A stretch of 64,000 nucleotides of DNA from Brasenia schreberi (GCA_036023115.1 JAYKKT010000046.1:5855001-5919000); one strand, 5' to 3'. Numbered from the stretch's first letter, positions 46,076 to 58,460 are shown. Numbers and translations: made by a program. Notes: generated by a model not told the origin, from the letters alone.

Positions 46076-46135
46076 GTGTTCAAGCAACCGAGCGAGAAAA
46101 AAAAAGGAGACACAATCTGTGGCCTCGTTCGCTGT
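46076..46135 (+). repeat. 60-bp segment shared with the GALT pseudogene
   Basis: The first half ('ggtgttcaagcaacc' to 'aaaaggagac') matches the minus strand at 45134-45098. The second half ('acacaatctgtggcctcgtt') matches the plus strand at 45054-45077. So the two halves have opposite relative orientations in the two places. Confidence 0.75.
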
Positions 46136-46162
46136 TCAAAAGGTTGCAACCAAACTAAACCA

Positions 46163-46268
<106 letters not shown>

Positions 46269-46483
46269 TTTACAAGCTAACACATCTAATCAGATCCCAA
46301 TAATCCTATTTAAAAGATAATTGATTGACATTTGAATTTTAAAAGAAAAAAAAAGTATATTTGTACTTTTATAAGTACAATTAATTTAAAATTATTTTTT
46401 GTTTTTTAGTTCAAATCTCACATTCATTTTCTATTTTTAAAATTCAATGATTAAAATTTGTTTGAATATGCTAATGCATAGTG

Positions 46484-47171
46484 ATGAGAGAAACATTAGA
46501 AAGTAAAGGCTTTCGACTTAGTAAAACAAAGACACAATACGTGGAATATAAGTTTGAACATTTGGTTAATTCAGAAGACATAAAAATTAAAATTGGTACA
46601 CATTGCATCCCTTAAAATGAAAGTTTTAAATACCTAGGGTTAATTTTTGAGAGTGATGGAAGACATGATGAAGATGTTATGCATAGAATTAATGTAGGTG
46701 GGTTAAAATGAAGAAGAGCATTAGGTATTCTTTGTGACAAGAAGATAACATTAAAGTTAAAAAGTAAATATTATAAAGCAACAATTAGACATGTCATGTT
46801 TTATCGAATATGTACAAAAGATGTTTGTGGCATAAACGAAGATGTGGGGATGGATGAGTGGTCATACAAGGAAAGACTATATACATAATGAGGTTATTAA
46901 AAACAAATCGAGAGTGACATCAATAAAGGATAAAATGAGAGAATATCGTTTAAGATGGTTTGCATATATAGAAAGAAGATCAAAAGCACATTTAAGAAGG
47001 TATGAAAAACTAGATTTTGAAAGTATTAAAAGAGGTAGATGACGACCACAAAAGTGTTGAAAAGAAACAATAAAGAACTATCTAAAACATGACACATGAT
47101 AGGGCTATGTGGACAAAGAATCAATGTAACCGACCCCATCTTGTATGGGAAAAGGCTTTGTTGTTGTTGTT
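46484..47171 (+). mobile_element. RTE-type LINE, 5'-truncated (copy A)
   Basis: The element contains the 3' part of an RTE-clade reverse transcriptase ORF, with several stops, matching copy B closely in order ('gagagaaacattagaaag', 'cacattgcatccc', 'ggtcatacaagga'). It ends 'ggaaaaggctttgttgttgt', the TTG-triplet tail of this family. Flanks tatgctaatgcatagtg (46467-46483) and tatgctaatgtgtaatg (47172-47188) match at 14 of 17 positions, including the first 10, so they look like a target-site duplication that has begun to decay. Confidence 0.82.
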
Positions 47172-47371
47172 TATGCTAATGTGTAATGTTGCTACTATAC
47201 TTTATGTAATATATATATATATATTTATAAAATCTTGAGTCTAGATCAGTATATCAAATGGTAAATAACAACTATTTAAGTGTTTCTTTCCTACACCCTA
47301 AGTTTATTTGTGATGACATAATTTGAATATGGTGATGCTTCATATAAATTATTTGGTGTACAATGTATAAT

Positions 47372-48642
47372 CGAGGTATCAAGTTAATGAGCCATACTAT
47401 GAAATTATGGGAAAGAATTATCGAACGTAGGTTAAGACAAGTATCAAGTACAACAGAGAACCAATTTGGATTCATGTGAGACAGATCTACTATTGAAGCG
47501 ATTCACCTTTTGAGACGTCTTATAGAACATTTTAGAGCAAAAAAGAAAGACCTTCACATGATATTTATTGATCTAAAAAAAAGTTTATGATAGGGTACCG
47601 AGGAAGGTTCTTTGGAGAACTTTAGAAAAAAGAGGTATCCCATTGACATATATTAACCTTATAAGAGACGTGTATGATGGTGCAAAAACATGTGTGAGGA
47701 CTCATGAAGGAACGACAGACTTCTTTGAAGTTAATATTGGGTTACATCAAGGATCGACTTTAAGTCCATACTTATTTATAATAGTGATGGATGAGTTAAC
47801 AAAACATATTCAAGATGAAGTACCTTGGTGTATATTATTTGCAGATGACATTGTATTAGTGGCAGAGTCTAAGAAAAAAGTTAATAGAAAATTGGAACTA
47901 TGGAGAGAAACATTAGAAAGCAAAGGCCTCCGACTTTGTAAAACAAAGACAAAATATATGGAATGTAAGTTTGATCATTTGGTTACCTCAGAGGACATAG
48001 AAATTAAAATTGGCACACATTGCATCCCCCAAAAGGAAAGTTTTAAATATCTAGGATCACTTTTTCAGAGTCATGGAAGAATTGATGGAGATATTACGCA
48101 TAGAATTAATGTTGGTTGGTTAAAATGGAGAGGAGCATCAGGTATTCTTTGTGATAAGAAGATACCATTAAAGTTAAAAGGTAAATATTATAGAGCAACA
48201 ATTAGGTCTGCATTGTTTTATGGTTCTGAGTGTTGGGCAGTTAATCATCAACATGTACAAAAGATGTCTGTGACAGAAATGAAGATGTTGAGATGGATAA
48301 GTGGTCATACAAGAAAATACTGTATACATATTATTAGAAACAAATTAGGAGTGGCACCAATAGAGGATAAAATGAGAGAATAACGTTTAAGATGGTTTGG
48401 ACATATAGAAAGAAGATCAAAAGAAGAACCTATAACAAGGTATAAAAACTAAATTTTGAAAGTATTAAAAGAGGTAGAGGACGACCACAAAAGTGTTGGA
48501 AAGAAACAATAAAGAATGATCTAGCTTATTGTGAGTTAACTGCTAACATGGAACACGATAGGGATCTGTGGAAACAAAGAATCCATGTAGCCGACCTCGT
48601 CTAGTATGGGAAAAGGCTTAGTTGTTGTTGTTGTGGTGGTGG
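47372..48642 (+). mobile_element. RTE-type LINE, 5'-truncated (copy B), with exact TSD
   Basis: It holds the reverse transcriptase core of a plant RTE-clade LINE: QFGFM then RSTIEAIHLLRR, DLHMIFIDLKK, LHQGSTLSPYLF, the catalytic CILFADDIVLV and the downstream [28 protein letters not shown] and MLRWISGHTRK. The frame 47643-48383 is open for 246 residues; upstream it has a stop in place of Gly before RST and a frameshift after IDLKK. The 3' end is a TTG then GTG triplet tail. The exact 18-bp sequence tggtgtacaatgtataat flanks it at 47354-47371 and 48643-48660. It is dead on arrival by 5' truncation but recent in age. Confidence 0.9.
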
Positions 48643-49827
48643 TGGTGTACAATGTATAATAGTTATACAACCGTAATACGGACTGAACTATGAACCCTCC
48701 CCCTATTTGCTCCAAGCACTTTTTCAATATTTCTTTCGTTTTTTTCCTCTCAAGATAATAAGAGAGAGATTGGCAGAGTGGGAGTCGAGAGTAAAATGAG
48801 AATGAGATGTGCACTTAGTAATTTAGGACGTGTATGTAGTAGTAACATAATAAAATAGAGGAACACGCAGAGTTCATGCCAGCACGGTATACATTCTCTA
48901 AGAGTCCATTTATTAATATTTGTTAAACAATTTTAAGTAAAAACAGTAAGAAAATAAAATGTGTGGAAGGTGGAGGAGAGGAGCGTTCTACATGGGAGTC
49001 CACTCGCCTCATGGAGCAAATGTCCTCCACGAACTTCTATTATAAAAACCACCATTTCCCACGTCAAGTAGAGTTGACCATGACCACGGGTTTCCATTAT
49101 TGCGGAAGGGCCGCTTTCGAAAGGTTGAAAGATTGTGTAGACCTCGTTTAAGAATCACAATCAAGTTGATTAATTCTCACACTAAAACGATGCATGTTTA
49201 TAAGGGAATGTATCAGTTTTGAGCACCTACATCAAGCCTCAGCTCCTTTTATTAGAACAAGCTTCATCCTGGTTTATGACTTGCAAAGAAATGTAAATCT
49301 CAGCCTAAAGTTTGCACGAGATAGTTGAAGGCTTGTGAACTTTGGCAGAGTTCGATGGTTTTCTCCAGTCAACTTCACGAGCTATATAGCCACAAGCAAG
49401 CGAGAAATCCAAGCCTGAAACGGCAAAGTATTCTTTAAGCAATTAAAAGTGCACCTTAGCATGAACGTTTTAGCAACAGAGGTGACAAATGAAGCAGCAA
49501 CAACTGCAGATGAAACTGCGGAGTTATACATGAAGAAAAGTGAGAAACTAAAATCTGTTACAGATAAATGTCCCATCAATCGTGCACAACTTAGGTCACC
49601 TCTGAAAAAACCAAGCTCTGTGAAAGCAGCTCGAACTTCCCATTGATTCTTATACATCTATCTGCCACCTCCAGAAAGGGCCATGAAAAATATGAATCTG
49701 CCAAGAGTTATACATCAAGGTTTATGATACACGGATTCTACCCCACTGGTCGAAAGCAAGAAAACTTCAAAGGCTACACATGGCTTGTTCGGAGAAAGTT
49801 ATCCGAGAGATACTCATTGCATCTGAT

Positions 49828-52800
49828 TCACAGTGGCGTCCTACTTGTTGTGACTTCACTGATGGATACAGAAACCAGCGAGTTCGAAGCCCATGCTCTT
49901 GCATTCAATGCCCCTCCCTGTAGGTTGCCTCCTTTGCATGGTTTCAGCACGCAGCACATACGACTAAAAATGCGTACTGCTTGTTCACAGTAAGTTCGAA
50001 GTCGTTCACACAAGGCTGCGATGCGCATCACTCGAGCGTGCCTCCAAAACCATCTTGCTCCAGAGAGCAACCATGGTAGAAGAAAATGAAGGACCCTCAA
50101 GAGCAGAAATGCCGTAGCCAAGGCTAGGTAAGTCTCCTCCTGAAGCCACTTTTCAGGAGATTGCGCCCATGAGAATGGGCAGTGTTCAGTCTCATTGTCT
50201 TTAACCATCTTCGTTAGGTTGAACAAGTCCCTCGCTTTAGACAATGATAGATCTCGAGATGATGGCTTGATACCTGTAGAAATACAGTACCGTAAAATAA
50301 TTACATATGCAACGTGGAAACGGAAAACAAGATCCTCGTGGAGGCAAAGAACATAACTCAGCAACATATTAAGTTCTACACCCTTAGTTCCATTAACTCC
50401 AATTATCATGACTACACTACAGAACAATTGCTCCGTCCAAGTTCTAGCAGACAATTCATATTCAATTAATTCAAGACCAGATAAACAATGTGAGCTTTTG
50501 AATGTCATACGTATACATTAGTCTAAAGATCAGACCAATGTTCTGCCCCTGACAAACTGCACTCGTTCAACTATGAACCAGGATAAGAACTGCCCATAAC
50601 AAACCAGGGAATAATTTGTTTTCTGTGATCAGAAAAAAAATTAGCAGTTCGATTGATACATTTTAGCATGTGAGGGTCAATCTATATTCACCCGAACTGT
50701 GCCGCTTTTACACTGACCCAAGTTACTCAGAAGCCCAGCATCATGCAGTTTTTTCTAGAATTTCTAGGAAATTCACATACGGATGCAGATAAAAAAAACA
50801 AGTGAACGTTCAAACATGTATAACCTTTAAACAACTAGTTACTAGACAATTGGCAAAAGTGAGAAAACTGCATAAAAAGTCTAGATGAAATAGCTGCGTG
50901 CAGTTTATACGTATTGCAAGTACTAAGGAGTACCTGTAACATCCACGAAGAAAGATATAAGAGCACCGAGTCTCTTTGACCCATGATAACTCACCCTAGT
51001 CGTGGAATTTTGTAGGACAAGAGTTGGGAAACCATGGACTCCATACTTTGCCAGGACACTGCATTCACACTTCGTCAGAAACTATTAGTAGTAAAAATGA
51101 CAGTAGCCGCATAGATGAACCATACCTTGGTCTAACAGCAGACTCTTCAATTGCAATATGGTGGATTGTTGGAAATAGGGAAGAAAGAAGCCCAAACATG
51201 GGCATGAACATTTTGGAGAAAGGACACCAGGATGAATGAAAGAGCATAGCAACATAACTTTCACTGTCTCTTGGAATCAAATTCAACACCTTCTGCAGGG
51301 AAAGCTCATCCACCTTCGCAGAAAATGATGCATGAAGAGACTTAAGTTTTGCAGGCAAATAATATGGCTAATATGAGAATAATAATCAAAATTTTGAAAC
51401 TATTACAACAAATGCAACCTGGAGATAACTACTGATATGGCACAAGATCGCAAACCATGGAATATACCAAGGCACTACAACAACAACAACAACAAAGCCT
51501 TTTCCCATACTAGATGGGGTTGACTACATGGATTCTTTGTTTCTACAGAAACCCTATCATGTGTCATGTTAGCAGTTAACTCACAATAAGCTAGATCATT
51601 CTTTATTGTTTCTTTTCAACACTTTTGTGGTTGTCCTCTACCTCTTTTAATACTTTCAAAATTTAGTTTTCATACCTTGTTATAGGTTCTTCTTTTGATC
51701 TTTTTTCTATATATCCAAACCATCTTAAACGATATTCTCTCATTTTATCCACTATTGGTGTCACTCCTAATTTGTTTCTAATAACCTCATTATGTATACG
51801 GTCTTTTCTTGTATGACCACTCATCCATCTCAATATCTTCATTTTTGTCAGAGACATCTTTTGTACATGTTCATGATTATATGCCCAACACTCAAAACCA
51901 TAAAACATGGCTGGTCTAATTGCTGCTCTATAATATTTACCTTTTAACTTTAATGGTATCTTCTTATCACAAAGAATACCTGATGCTCCTCTCCATTTTA
52001 ACCAACCAACATTAATTCTATACGTAACATCTCCATCAATTCTTCTTTCTTCTTTGAGGGATGCAATATGTGTTAATTTTAATTTCTATATCCTCTAAAG
52101 TAACCAAATGATCAAACTTACATTCCATATATTTTGTCTTTGTTCTACTAAGTCAGAAGCCTTTACATTCTAATGTTTTTCTCCATAGTTCCAATTTTCT
52201 ATTAACTTTTTCCTTAGACTCCTCCATTAACACAATGTCATCAGCAAATAACATACACAAAGGTACTTCATCTTGAATATGTTTTAACTCATCAATCACT
52301 GGACTTAAAGTTGATCCTTGATGTAACCCAATATTAACTTCAAAGAATACCTCTTTTTTCAAGGTTCTTTGCCGAACTCCATTGGTACCCTGGTACCCTA
52401 TCGTAAGCTTTTTCTAGATCGTCTAAAATATTTCATAAGACGTCTCCAAAGGTCAATCGCTTCTAAGGTAGATCTGCCTCATATGAATCCAAGTTTGTTC
52501 TGTGTTGTACTCGATATTTCATAAGTCGTATTCATCCAATTCTTAAATCTCGTAATAGTCCAACTTAGAACGTCACAGATCAGTATCTACAATGACATCA
52601 ATCCTTTGTAGAACATTAAAACATGGAACTCGTCTTCCTTTGGAGCCATAACCTGTCACAATCAGGCAACCTGCGGATACCCTCTCATCAATATTCCAAA
52701 CTATATCGATCAAAATGACTCCTAGAATGCGCGGGCACGCAGAGAATGCGGCAAGCAAAATCCACAACATCTTAAAATCCCCAAACCAAACGCCATTATG

Positions 52801-53094
52801 ACCACAATGAAAATATCCAAATTTGCACAACAGAAACGAACAAAACAAAAAGAAGAAAAAGGATAGATGAGGTACCTCTACCACACCAAATCGATATCCT
52901 CCATACGCCCGGTGAGACCCCAAATCCAGCGGCGAGCATGAATCCGAGATCCCCAAGAAGACGACATCGAGGGGAGAGACCGTGTGGCAAACGGAAGAGG
53001 GAGATTCCAGAACCCCATAAGACCTCACGAGAACGTTGGATGAAAGGACCAACGCAAGGAATACGCCAATCTGCCCCGCCCTCCACCTCATCAT
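49828..53094 (-). CDS. 5'-adenylylsulfate reductase-like (APRL) protein
   Basis: Four exons (53094-52876, 51367-51126, 51058-50934, 50273-49828) with GT-AG introns encode a predicted 343-residue protein. A signal peptide is followed by a short lumenal part, then a thioredoxin-fold domain: ELSLQKVLNLIPRDSESYVA, LFHSSWCPFSKMF (about 117-129), AIEESAVRP, then KYGVHGFPTLVLQNSTTR. One membrane segment lies in ETYLALATAFLLLRVLHFLL. The active-site motif is WCPFS: the second redox Cys is Ser, as usual in APRL proteins, which also lack the APS reductase domain, so the name does not imply sulfate reduction. The family is related to protein disulfide isomerases and is thought to act in the secretory pathway; function is poorly known. 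Intron 1 (about 1.5 kb) carries an RTE LINE fragment in the same orientation as the gene. Confidence 0.88.
51474..52560 (-). mobile_element. RTE-type LINE fragment (copy C) in APRL intron 1
   Basis: On the minus strand it runs from a region encoding NKLGFI.GRSTLEAIDLWRR, through VNIGLHQGSTLSP and CMLFADDIVLMEESKEKV, to FYGFECWAYNHEHVQKMSLT and MLRWMSGHTRKDRIHNEVIR, ending in a TTG-triplet tail (CAA on plus) at 51476-51497. Internal deletions, stops and frameshifts are frequent. No target-site duplication could be read at the upstream border, which is approximate. Confidence 0.85.
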
Positions 53095-53181
53095 CGTCTC
53101 CCTAGAAACTCAGAGGGAGAGAGAGAAAGAGAAGGGTATCAAAGGGCCGCTGTAATACCTCTGGTTGGGAAAAGAGAGGGA

Positions 53182-53186
<5 letters not shown>

Positions 53187-53230
<44 letters not shown>
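53187..53230. repeat. GA microsatellite upstream of the APRL gene
   Basis: About 22 GA units, roughly 95 bases upstream of the APRL start codon; it probably lies in the promoter or 5' UTR. Confidence 0.9.
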
Positions 53231-53232
<2 letters not shown>

Positions 53233-53569
53233 TCGTCTTCATTACCCGGTGACCTTGTTGATGGCCTTTTAGTCGGCTGAGGCTTCCGGGAAGGCGTAAC
53301 GTATCGGGTTTGTTCGACGCTATTTTTTTCTAATAATGTGTAATATAAAACAAATATTTTAAAATAACAAACTTTCACAGAAATAATAATAATAATAACC
53401 GTGGACCCTGATTTGGTCTAGCTGGGTATTTTAAGTACGGATTGGATCCCATTCCTTCTATAATGGGTCCACGATTTGATTCATTGGTTAAGAGTCGAGA
53501 TTTAAATCGAACAAAAAAGGTGGGGGAAGAGAGATCTAAAGGAAGCGGAGCATTAGGGATTCAGTGGCA

Positions 53570-53817
53570 TAGGATATGGCCGGTTTCAGTTCCAGTTTGC
53601 TTGGAATGAGGAGTCGAAACAGAATCGAGACCAGGTCGGTTTTGGTTTTGGTTCTGATTTGAGATCCAAACTATTTAAAATCGAAAACATATTAAAAATA
53701 GAAGTTCGAAATGATTTGGGTTTCAGGCTGTTTATGGTTCCAATTAATTAATTAATTCATGAGCCGGTTTAGTTTTGGTTGGAACTACCAAGCCGATTCA
53801 AAATCAGCCCATATCTA
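53570..53817. mobile_element. hAT-like MITE, ggttcc family
   Basis: It begins taggatatggccggttt and ends aaatcagcccatatcta, imperfect inverted repeats similar to the termini at 2060-2414. The interior has 'ccagtttgcttgg', 'ggttttggttttggttctga' and 'gccggtttagttttggttgg'. No matching 8-bp flanks are visible. Confidence 0.5.
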
Positions 53818-54039
53818 ACCTCATTTTGCCGTGATGCGAGTCCTTTTGAGCAAATCTGACCTTAGAACACATTCACTTTATTGAATTATATACTTATCGG
53901 AAGGAAGAAAAACTGAATGTAAATGTCAGATTTTGTTTCCTCACACTACAAAGAATCCTCATCTAGTCTGGGATAAGGCTTGCTTATCAAAGAAGAGGGA
54001 TTATTTGATGATTTACTTACGTAAAGTCCATTAAAACCA

Positions 54040-54095
54040 GCACAACAAGCAATGTGCATCTAGCTTCGGCCTTCCCATTGTAACAAAGAAGAAAT
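54040..54095 (+). mobile_element. SINE tail fragment
   Basis: 'catctagcttcggccttccc' followed by 'attgtaac' is the 3' end of the SINE-like family without its head. Confidence 0.4.
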
Positions 54096-55009
54096 CCATG
54101 AAAACTACCACTATTAATATGGTTAACCAATTGATTTTATGTGGCATGAGTGTAATTTAAAAAAAAAAAATAAAGGTTTTTAAAAAGTATAGAGAATAAT
54201 ATTATTATACTTATGCTCCTGAAAAACAATAGTAAGTATGAGTAAACAAGGTCAGTACTGAGTGTATCAATCACTTCATAAATAAATATCAAGTCTCAAG
54301 TCAAATAAACAAAACTAAGTTAGAAAATTGAATATATCACCTAAAAATACAAAATGACTATGCCTTCCAATCATCATACATGAAAAGAATCAACACCATT
54401 GACAAGAAACTAATATATATAGGACCACATGATCTTATGGATCTCAAGATCCAAATTGGGATCTCTTGCATATTGGGTCCTATTTATGTTTAAGTTATCG
54501 ACTGAGAATTTGGGTATGGATTTGACTATCATCTGAATTTTCTATAAGAAATACACCCATTGTTCAGTTACCATTTTCGCTCGAAGGCAACAATTCTGAA
54601 TCGACATAGCTTCCTCTAGTTATGTGAGTTTATTGCACTTAGAAATTACAGATGATGCCCAAATTCTCCATCAATAACATAAGCATAAATAAAACCATGT
54701 CATTGGACTATATACAAATTCTCATATTTGGACATGAAATTTTTTGGGATAGATACATGCCTAGTAAATTATCTAAATCGCAAAATGCAGGAAAGACAGA
54801 TCATAAGAGTGTGCTTGAAGAACTGGAAAATACAACATCAAGAAAGCAACGATATTAATATTAATGGCTAGATTTCGACATAAAATTGATCAAAAGAAAC
54901 TGAGAAATACATGTATAAAGATGTTTTAGAGGTGCAATCTGCCCCATTTTCCTGTCGCATACAGCGAATATTAACCTCAATTAACCAAGCCCTTTCTGAC
55001 ACCAAGTGG

Positions 55010-55105
55010 GGTTGGCTAGAGGTTGCAACACGAGGACTTCGTCGGAGGTTCAGCCATCGTACTTATATTATCACAAAGACCCTTAACTTGTGAGTTGTGG
55101 TGGTG
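55010..55105 (-). mobile_element. SINE-like fragment
   Basis: On the minus strand it shows 'aactcacaagttaagggtct' and a damaged B-box region followed by 'gctgaacctcc'. It belongs with the tRNA-Met-like headed copies. Confidence 0.4.
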
Positions 55106-55199
55106 CATTAGTGATGGAAAGATGACACTCTCTGGCAAATAACTCTAGAATCTGATGAGTGAACACTTTGTCTAATTAAAGGGACTTAAGGTGGGCACG

Positions 55200-55312
55200 C
55201 ACATGGCATGTTAGCTCATCTGGCTCTCACATCACATGTGGTGAGTTCGATTCCAGGGGTGTGCATGGTGTTTGTGTGCGTGCGCTAAGCTTTGGCCTCC
55301 CATTGTAACCAA
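55200..55312 (+). mobile_element. SINE-like copy, well preserved
   Basis: It has an A-box-like 'gttagctcatctggctctca', a B box 'gtgagttcgattccagggg' and the tail 'aagctttggcctcccattgt'. This is the clearest full copy of the second head type. Confidence 0.65.
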
Positions 55313-55625
55313 AATAAAGAAAATGGGAGGTGATACTTGCTGCCTGCCTGCACATATTCTGTTCTATTTTGTTCATAAGAATAACAATGATATTTATCAT
55401 ATACTTATATGTGTGTATGGGTTTAGGTCGACATATGAATCTTCTCTCGATGATGAAGTAAGATCAAGTTCAGGAGATCATTACCCTAAGTCTCAAAACT
55501 AAGTTGGCGGGATCCTCATGAGACAAGATGTGGTTGACTTGTATAGTTTTTCGACTGGAAAATTGATTCATATGGATTGTATAGCCTCGGATATATGTAT
55601 GTATATATGTATATGTGTATATATG

Positions 55626-55627
<2 letters not shown>

Positions 55628-55666
<39 letters not shown>

Positions 55667-55677
55667 GTGTATATATG

Positions 55678-55712
<35 letters not shown>
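55628..55712. repeat. AT microsatellite duplicated with flank
   Basis: Two AT runs (55628-55661 and 55681-55712) each follow 'tgtatatgtgtatatatgta', so the run and its leader are tandemly repeated. Confidence 0.85.
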
Positions 55713-55718
<6 letters not shown>

Positions 55719-55766
55719 GTGTGGTATTTACCTTTGTTATGTGTTGAAAGTGCGTACTAGCTAGTG

Positions 55767-55895
55767 TACGAAAGAAACAATAAAACATGATCTTGCTTTT
55801 TGGGTTGAAGCCTTAATAAGGCACAAGATAGAGCAAAACTTCGAATCAGCATCGATACAGTGTATCCAACTTACTGCTAGATAGGGCTTGGTTGT
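55767..55895 (+). mobile_element. Old LINE 3' end fragment
   Basis: 'gaaagaaacaataaaacatg', 'aataaggcacaagatag' and 'gatagggcttggttgtgatg' follow the order of the RTE 3' end at 48.5 kb but are much more diverged. Confidence 0.45.
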
Positions 55896-56944
55896 GATGC
55901 TTTATATGTTCCTTCTCAATAAGCTAAGAGGTCATTATTACACTAAAAATTGCAATTAATAAGTTAACTTACACAAGCAAGAGAGAAATCATTTCCTTTT
56001 AATGAAAATTATGTAAAGAAATTAAGTTTTTGAAGTTTCATGAGCGCATGCTCGATCCGTTCTCGTCCTAAATTAGCAAACAAGACGAGAATGAACAAAA
56101 GAAAAGTAGGTCACCGATCGAGATGAGAACAAGCAATCTTTGGCCAGATCATTTATGAGCTCCATCTGCATGGTTAGGCTGGGTGCTTTGTTTGCTACTG
56201 TGACCAGTTCCATTTTTAGAGGTTGATCACTAAGCGAGCCGCCTTAAGACCCACGATTTTAAACTTATTATAGTATCAAATTCGTAGACCCCAAAATTTT
56301 TAGACACTTAAAATCTTTTAGGCCCCAAATATTTAGAGTCCAAAATTTTAGACTTTTGGTTTAGAAATGAGCCACCCATGACCGTCACATATAACTGGGA
56401 TATAAATGTAAAACACCATTAGAAAAGTATGTATTATAGGATGGGTGTAATGTAATTAAATGATAAAATCTTTCAGAATTCCATGAAAAATAAAATGCTG
56501 AATTTATTTTTTATAATCAAGAGATCAAATTTAGAATCAAATTGAAGTATTTTCTTAACTTTAACTAGGTGCTTGTATTTAACTCGTTAAAGTTAGCTCG
56601 TTCCCGGTTCATCTGCAGCTCGGGCCAATGAATGAACCATGAATAGCCTCGGTTCGGTTTGTCCGGCTAGCCTACTATCCAATAAATTGATCGGATTCAG
56701 TAAAGCTACATCGGATCCGAATCCCGTGTTTACATTCATATGGATCTCCCTACCTATCATGAATTACATGCATGCTGATACGTACACAGGATTTCATGGT
56801 AATTCTCTTGCATTAACGTGAACGAAGCAGCACGGAGCAGATCTGAACAAATAAATATCATTCACAGTACTCTTAAGCAGTCAGGTCAGAGATGGCTTGC
56901 ATGAGAAGAATGCGTCTGGTCAAATTTGACTTAAGGATTGCCAC

Positions 56945-57045
56945 CACTGAAGCCAATGCAAGGCCCTGGGTATTGAACTCGTGACCTTTAACTTATGAGT
57001 TGACCCCCTAGCCAGGTTAGCTATTGCTCTTTCCACATTGCCACT
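56945..57045 (-). mobile_element. tRNA-Met-like SINE head copy
   Basis: On the minus strand: 'agcaatagctaacctggcta', 'gggggtcaactcataagtta', 'aaggtcacgagttcaatacc' and 'cagggccttgcattggcttc'. Between the D-arm-like and B-box parts, 'actcataag' sits where an elongator tRNA-Met has its CAT anticodon loop. It is the best preserved of the first head type. Confidence 0.6.
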
Positions 57046-57237
57046 CGTGTTGCTTCGGCAGAAGGTGCATGCACCATGAACATACCAGTCTAGCATGATA
57101 TTAAATCCCTTGATGGTTTAAGTATACACATGGTGGACCCGATTTGTCCAATTAGTGTGTTGTTGATTCACTGCATGCTCATTCATTACATGACTTTTTG
57201 GGATAAAACTTTTCAATGACAAACTAGAAACATCAAT

Positions 57238-57350
57238 TTGCACTGAGAGCGTTAGCTCAACGACGGCATTCTATGGTGTTGTTGCTGCTGGTGGGGAGTT
57301 TGACTCCATGTGAGTGTGTGTTAGGCTTTGGCCTCCTCTTGTAACTCGAA
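57238..57350 (+). mobile_element. SINE-like copy
   Basis: It has 'gagagcgttagctcaacgac', B-box-like 'gggagtttgactccatg' and the tail 'ttaggctttggcctcctctt'. It is the closest relative of the B-box-less copy at 23.1 kb. Confidence 0.6.
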
Positions 57351-57777
57351 AAGGAAGAACTAGAAACATCAATTATATCAGCGGTCAATATCCCACAATC
57401 AATGAAAGCATATTTAATTAGTTGCTCTAAAATTCTGTAATTTTCTTATTTATTATGAGCGATATGCATACATGCCAAACAGCTTTTAAGGGCATACATT
57501 ATGGTGCAAGACGACATTAAATTCACAGAAAGAAACATGATTTTACAAAAATAACTTAAAATAATTTCAAGTGCACAAAAATATTTTTGAGAACCTACGG
57601 CTTCTCCATGATGAGCTATTATTAACTCCTTAACCTAGGTTGAGCGAATTAAGAGCTGAAGCCAATTTGGATGCATCGCTGCTAAGCTTGGGCCAGACTT
57701 ACACCTATGTCATCCCTAGTAAGTAGTAGTGGATTTAGCCCGGTGTAGGAAAAGTCATGGATGCATGGGTCCGTTAG

Positions 57778-57778
<1 letters not shown>

Positions 57779-57811
<33 letters not shown>

Positions 57812-57854
57812 AAGATCCTACTCATGAATACATTCTCATGATACCTTTTGTTTT

Positions 57855-57945
<91 letters not shown>
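57779..57945. repeat. AT and (CT)n(AT)n microsatellites
   Basis: An AT run at 57779-57808 and, after about 45 bases, a CT run continuing into an AT run at 57855-57945. Confidence 0.92.
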
Positions 57946-57949
<4 letters not shown>

Positions 57950-58109
57950 AGTAGACCGTGCTCACGTGTGACATATGTTCGTTCCACTCATTGCTTTATA
58001 CTAGTGTAATAAAAATATTTTATAAATTTTCAAAGTTTTTTTAATAATTTTAACCCAAAAGCAATAAGTGAACATGAATGGTTATGTCAAAAATAGCAAT
58101 GATCTAATG

Positions 58110-58111
<2 letters not shown>

Positions 58112-58195
<84 letters not shown>
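58112..58195. repeat. Compound (AT)n(TG)n microsatellite
   Basis: About 27 AT units pass into about 15 TG units. Confidence 0.92.
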
Positions 58196-58197
<2 letters not shown>

Positions 58198-58460
58198 GTG
58201 CATCTCAATGTAATAGCCGGCCTAACTTTCTATAAAACTCTCCGTCTAGTTCATCTCTTGGTTCCCTCAAGTTTCTCAAAGGAATGCTCTCAATGTTACG
58301 ATGGGTGGATAACAGATCTGATTTAGAGTTTCAGAACGAATTCTCAATGACAATAAAGATTATCTTACTCATGATAGTGAAGTTCACAGTTAAACTAAGG
58401 GTAAAATACTTTTTTATTTATAGCTGTATTGTTTAATTATTCTACTATCGTTGTCAGAAC

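Noticed and set aside
55200..55270. tRNA gene suggested by A-box and B-box wording
   Set aside because: Acceptor and anticodon stems do not close, and the same sequence recurs with a shared non-tRNA tail, so it is SINE-like.
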